NCBI GenBank assembly: GCA_027403435.1
Contig: DAHZDR010000409.1
Location: 1-8,676 of the forward strand
From: Deltaproteobacteria bacterium
Lineage (GTDB): Bacteria > Desulfobacterota > Binatia > Binatales > Binataceae
DNA: 8,676 bases
Direction of reading: 5' to 3'
This document shows positions 6,380 through 8,676 of this stretch, piece by piece. The translations under genes were made by a program, and so were the position numbers. The notes beneath the pieces are model-generated. The model saw nothing but the letters and a program-made list of their open reading frames with translations, searched no databases and had not been told where the DNA came from. Position 1 is the first letter of the stretch, and every line of letters begins with the position of its first letter.

Positions 6380-7609
6380 TCAACCGTCCCCGGAGATTCG
6401 ATAGCCGCCGGCTTTGAAAAGGGCGCGCAATTCCTCGCGATGGCTGGGTCCGCGCGTTTCGACTTCGAGCGTCACGCGGGCGCCGCCGATCGGAATGTCG
6501 CGCCGCGTGCGATCGTGCGCGATCGAGCGGATGTTGGCGCCGGTCCCGCCGATCAGTTCGAGCAGCTTGCGCAATTCGTCTGGCCGGTCGTGCAAATCGA
6601 GCGTGAAACGGGTCAGACGGCCCGCCTGCGCGAGTCCATAGCCGATAATCCGATCGAGCAGATTGATGTCGATATTGCCGCCGCTGATACAAATCACCAC
6701 GCGTTTTCCCTGAAGCTCGCCGCGGATTTTGAGCGCGCCGGCCAGCGCGGTCGCGCCCGCGCCTTCGGTCAGCAGCTTCAGCCGTTCAAGCATCAGCAGC
6801 ACCGCCTCGCCGATTTCAAAATCGTCCACGGTGACGGCGCGCCGCACATGTTGACGGATCAATGCGAAGGGCAGCCGGCCGATCCGGCCGGTGGCGAGGC
6901 CGTCCGCGATTGTATCGGCCGCGCGGGTGATCGCGGCCGCGGCGCCGGCGGCGAGACTGGCGCTGAGTTGCGGCGAACCCGCCGCCTCGACGCCGATCGT
7001 TTCCGCATGCGGCGCGCGCGCCGCGAGCGCCGCCGCGATTCCGGCGAGCAAGCCGCCGCCGCCGGTCGGAACCATCACGACGTCCGGCGCCAGTTCGTCC
7101 GCGATCTCGAGGCCGATCGTGCCCTGGCCCGCGATTACGAACGGATCGTCGTAAGCGTCAACGAACAACGCCCCGTCGCGTTCGCATAGTTTCTCGGCCG
7201 CCGCGCGCGCCTGTGGATAGTCGGCGCCGGCCAGCACCACCTCGGGGCCATAGGCCCGCGTCGCGTCCACTTTGGCGATCGCCGCCGTGCGCGGCATCAC
7301 GATGGTCGCGCGGACTCCCGCGTTGCGGGCGGCCCAGGCCAGCGCCTGGCCGTGATTTCCCGCCGACGCCGCGATTACCCCGCGCGCCGCCTCATGCGCC
7401 GCCAGCGCCGCGATTCGATTGAGCGCGCCGCGAATCTTGAACGACCCGGTCTTCTGCAGATTTTCCGGCTTGAGATAGACCTCCGCGCCGATCAGGCGGT
7501 CAAGCGTCGCGCTGCGGATTAGCGGCGTCGGATGGACGATTCCGGCCAGCCGCGCGCGCGCCGCCTCAAGCTGCGCGATTCCGGGCGCGGCGGCGGCGTC
7601 GCTAGCCAT
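6380..7609 (-). CDS. ilvA: Threonine ammonia-lyase (threonine dehydratase) with a single C-terminal ACT domain
   Basis: This 409-residue PLP enzyme deaminates L-threonine to 2-oxobutyrate and ammonia, the first step to isoleucine or a route to propionyl-CoA. PLP fold-type II features are clear: Lys58 in KTGSFKIRGALNR binds the cofactor; SAGNHGQAL (82-90) is the substrate loop; the glycine-rich phosphate loop is TGGGGLLAG (182-190); CISGGNID (307-314) ends the catalytic domain. Residues about 334-405 form one ACT domain (FTLDLHDRPDELRKLLELIG...). The length is intermediate between the ACT-less catabolic TdcB (about 330 aa) and E. coli IlvA with its double regulatory domain (514 aa), matching the common bacterial 400-residue form. 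The symbol ilvA is used loosely, since biosynthetic and catabolic roles cannot be separated here. The ATG at 7609 overlaps the end of the upstream small gene by 8 bp and has no obvious Shine-Dalgarno of its own, suggesting translational coupling. Confidence 0.95.
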   Translation of the reverse strand: MASDAAAAPGIAQLEAARARLAGIVHPTPLIRSATLDRLIGAEVYLKPENLQKTGSFKIRGALNRIAALAAHEAARGVIAASAGNHGQALAWAARNAGVRATIVMPRTAAIAKVDATRAYGPEVVLAGADYPQARAAAEKLCERDGALFVDAYDDPFVIAGQGTIGLEIADELAPDVVMVPTGGGGLLAGIAAALAARAPHAETIGVEAAGSPQLSASLAAGAAAAITRAADTIADGLATGRIGRLPFALIRQHVRRAVTVDDFEIGEAVLLMLERLKLLTEGAGATALAGALKIRGELQGKRVVICISGGNIDINLLDRIIGYGLAQAGRLTRFTLDLHDRPDELRKLLELIGGTGANIRSIAHDRTRRDIPIGGARVTLEVETRGPSHREELRALFKAGGYRISGDG

Positions 7610-7955
7610 GATTATGCGCCGCGACGAACTGGCGCTGATGAATCGCGCCGAAGCCGTCGCCCGCGAAGCCGGCCTGACGGCACGCCCCCGTGCGATAGTC
7701 GAGGTCGAGCAGCAGGTGGCGAATCGGCCGGCGCTTGACCGCCGCGATCAGCGCCGCGACGCTCTCGCGATCGGCGGTCGCGATCGCGGCGATCTCCGCG
7801 ACTTCGAGCCGGCTTTGCGCTACGAACTCGCGCGCCCGCGCCTCGCTCGAAAACGCCAGCGCGCCCGCCCACGACTGGTCCTTCTCCTGGAAGGCGATCA
7901 GCGCGCCCGCCGCGTCGAGCAGAAAAAACAGTTCCGGAAAGTCGAAGGGATTCAA
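7602..7955 (-). CDS. Small uncharacterised protein (117 aa) coupled to the threonine ammonia-lyase gene
   Basis: I do not recognise this family with confidence. The sequence begins MNPFDFPELFFLLDAAGAL and has alternating hydrophobic segments (FFLLDAAGALIAF, GALAFSSEARAREFV, RHLLLDLDYRTGA) that look like a small cytosolic alpha/beta domain. The 'D..G.L..F ... FSSEARAREF' pattern faintly recalls SseB N-terminal-like domains; this is only an impression. There is no signal peptide or membrane helix. Balanced composition, against the arginine-rich translations of the overlapping frames, argues that it is the real frame. The only start seen is TTG at 7955, with GAGGA close upstream (complement of 7959-7963; short spacing). 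Its TAG overlaps the start of the ammonia-lyase by 8 bp, so the two are probably co-translated. It might support or regulate that enzyme, but nothing in the sequence proves it. Confidence 0.7.
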   Translation of the reverse strand: MNPFDFPELFFLLDAAGALIAFQEKDQSWAGALAFSSEARAREFVAQSRLEVAEIAAIATADRESVAALIAAVKRRPIRHLLLDLDYRTGACRQAGFAGDGFGAIHQRQFVAAHNHG

Positions 7956-8011
7956 GCGTCCTCGAACCGCGGCGCGATCGTCCGCGCCGCCGCTGGCGCG
8001 AACCGCTCCGC

Positions 8012-8038
8012 ATGATAGTTTTTCAGGATGCGGCGCAA
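8012..8038 (-). promoter_or_regulatory. Candidate promoter for the small gene - threonine ammonia-lyase - dehydrogenase cluster
   Basis: On the minus strand TATCAT (complement of 8012-8017) matches a -10 box at 5/6 positions, and TTGCGC (complement of 8033-8038) is a weak -35 with a short 15-bp spacer. Initiation would be about 50 nt before the TTG at 7955. It sits in the most AT-rich part of the 227-bp gap between the divergent small gene and transporter gene. The evidence is only consensus resemblance. Confidence 0.3.
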
Positions 8039-8186
8039 ACTTGTATTTTCGCGGCGCGCCCGCCGGTCCAGCCGTCGCGCCCGCCGCGTTCCCGTTACGA
8101 AAGACTATCGCCGGCGTCCGCGCGGATTCAACCTGAAGGCCGCGCGCGCCGGACGCGGCGTGGTCGCGGACGCGCCGCCGCGATGA
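8028..8186 (+). CDS. Doubtful small arginine-rich ORF (52 aa) upstream of the MFS gene
   Basis: An ATG at 8028 opens a 52-codon frame ending in TGA at 8184-8186, overlapping the transporter ATG in an ATGA arrangement typical of translational coupling. The product is about one third arginine (starts MRRKLVFSRRARR, ends VVADAPPR), with no recognisable domain. There is no properly spaced Shine-Dalgarno: AGG directly abuts the ATG. High-GC DNA often gives such arginine-rich open frames by chance, so it may simply be leader sequence. Confidence 0.22.
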   Translation: MRRKLVFSRRARRSSRRARRVPVTKDYRRRPRGFNLKAARAGRGVVADAPPR

Positions 8187-8676
8187 CGCCGCGCTCGATC
8201 GGCGCCGATTCGCGCCGCCTGATCGCGACCCGCGCGATGCGCGGATTGGCCGACGGCGCCGTCAGCGTGATTCTGCCGAGCTATCTTTCCGCGATCGGCT
8301 TCAGCGCCACCCGGATCGGCGCGATCGTCTTCGGCACGCTGATCGGCTCGGCCGCGCTCACGCTCTGGATCGGCCTCGCCGCCAGTCGCCTCGGGCGGCG
8401 CCGCGTGCTGATCGCCGCCGCCCTCCTGATGCTCGCGACGGGCCTCGGCTTCGCCGCCGTCACCGCCTTCTGGCCGCTGTTCGCAATCGCGGTCGCCGGC
8501 ACGCTCAACCCCTCCGCCGGCGACGTGAGCCTGTTCCTGCCGATCGAACAGGCCGCGCTGGCCGAGACCGTCGCCGCGCCCGATTTGACCGCAATCTTCG
8601 CGATCTACAACGTCGCCGGCGCCGCCGCCGGCGCGTTCGGCGCGTTGCTGAGCGGCTTGCCCGCGATAGCCGCCTG
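8183..8676 (+). CDS. Major facilitator superfamily (MFS) transporter, N-terminal part, cut by the window end
   Basis: The frame from ATG at 8183 stays open to the window end (164 codons plus 2 bases). The product is strongly hydrophobic, with about four to five membrane segments: roughly residues 22-40, 45-67, 74-93, 98-117 and 136 onward. The cytosolic loop after the second segment reads ASRLGRRRVLI (67-77), a form of MFS motif A (G...DR.GRR). RAMRGLADGAVSVILPSYL (17-35) and GTLNPSAGDVSLFLPIEQA (106-124) look like a recognisable MFS subgroup, but the substrate is unknown. Full members have about 400 residues and 12 segments, so more than half lies beyond the window. No alternative upstream start is visible in frame. 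The ATG has no clear Shine-Dalgarno and may be leaderless or coupled to the small ORF before it. The gene diverges from the small gene at 7955. Confidence 0.87.
   Translation, partial: MTPRSIGADSRRLIATRAMRGLADGAVSVILPSYLSAIGFSATRIGAIVFGTLIGSAALTLWIGLAASRLGRRRVLIAAALLMLATGLGFAAVTAFWPLFAIAVAGTLNPSAGDVSLFLPIEQAALAETVAAPDLTAIFAIYNVAGAAAGAFGALLSGLPAIAA

Noticed and set aside
5066..7189. A 707-codon plus-strand open frame antisense to both dehydrogenases and the ammonia-lyase
   Set aside because: It is rich in Arg, Ala, His, Asp and Gln without any recognisable domain and lies opposite well-identified genes. Long antisense frames are expected in high-GC DNA with biased third positions.
7608..8015. 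A 135-codon plus-strand frame opposite the small gene at 7602-7955
   Set aside because: It is arginine-rich with no hydrophobic pattern, while the minus-strand frame has balanced composition, a Shine-Dalgarno-like GAGGA and coupling to the next gene.
1..8676. Defence system, mobile element, CRISPR array or tRNA/rRNA genes
   Set aside because: I saw no transposase or integrase motifs, no regularly spaced repeats, no tRNA-like cloverleaf and no nuclease or toxin-antitoxin signatures. The window reads as ordinary metabolic and transport chromosome.

Overview
The window is a compact, gene-dense, high-GC (by eye well above 60%) bacterial chromosomal segment. It carries eight supportable protein genes plus one doubtful small ORF, and no RNA genes, insertion sequences, phage genes or CRISPR arrays. 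Codons rich in GCG/CGC/ATC, the hexameric-type citrate synthase and the tandem acyl-CoA dehydrogenases fit a Gram-negative soil or sediment bacterium (alphaproteobacterial, acidobacterial or Binatota-like). The sequence alone does not settle the lineage.

Layout. Positions 1-735 (+) hold the 3' part of a crotonase-family (enoyl-CoA hydratase/isomerase-like) gene. A near-perfect bidirectional terminator hairpin (779-806) separates it from the convergent citrate synthase gene gltA (870-2201, -). A 316-bp divergent intergenic region (2202-2517) carries a candidate gltA promoter and a short palindrome. It leads into a ClC-family chloride channel/transporter gene (2518-3927, +, TTG start), which ends 18 bp from the convergent end of a minus-strand cluster. 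Read in transcription order (right to left), that cluster is a small uncharacterised gene (7955-7602), a threonine ammonia-lyase with one ACT domain (7609-6380, overlapping the small gene), a large acyl-CoA dehydrogenase subunit (6292-5102) and a smaller acyl-CoA dehydrogenase-like subunit (5067-3946). Diverging from it, at 8183 and running off the window on the plus strand, is the N-terminal part of a major facilitator superfamily transporter.

How the genes may work together. The theme is acyl-CoA and central carbon metabolism: crotonase, paired acyl-CoA dehydrogenases, citrate synthase consuming acetyl-CoA, and threonine ammonia-lyase giving 2-oxobutyrate, a precursor of propionyl-CoA and isoleucine. 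The two dehydrogenases look like complementary subunits of one heteromeric enzyme. Only the large one keeps the flavin/substrate-loop signature and a glutamate at an isovaleryl-CoA-dehydrogenase-like catalytic-base position. The crotonase lacks both classical hydratase glutamates, so its reaction is uncertain.

I looked for a new defence, mobile or RNA-based system and found none. The most useful second looks are the unusual active sites (crotonase, dehydrogenase pair, ClC) and the small gene coupled to the threonine ammonia-lyase.
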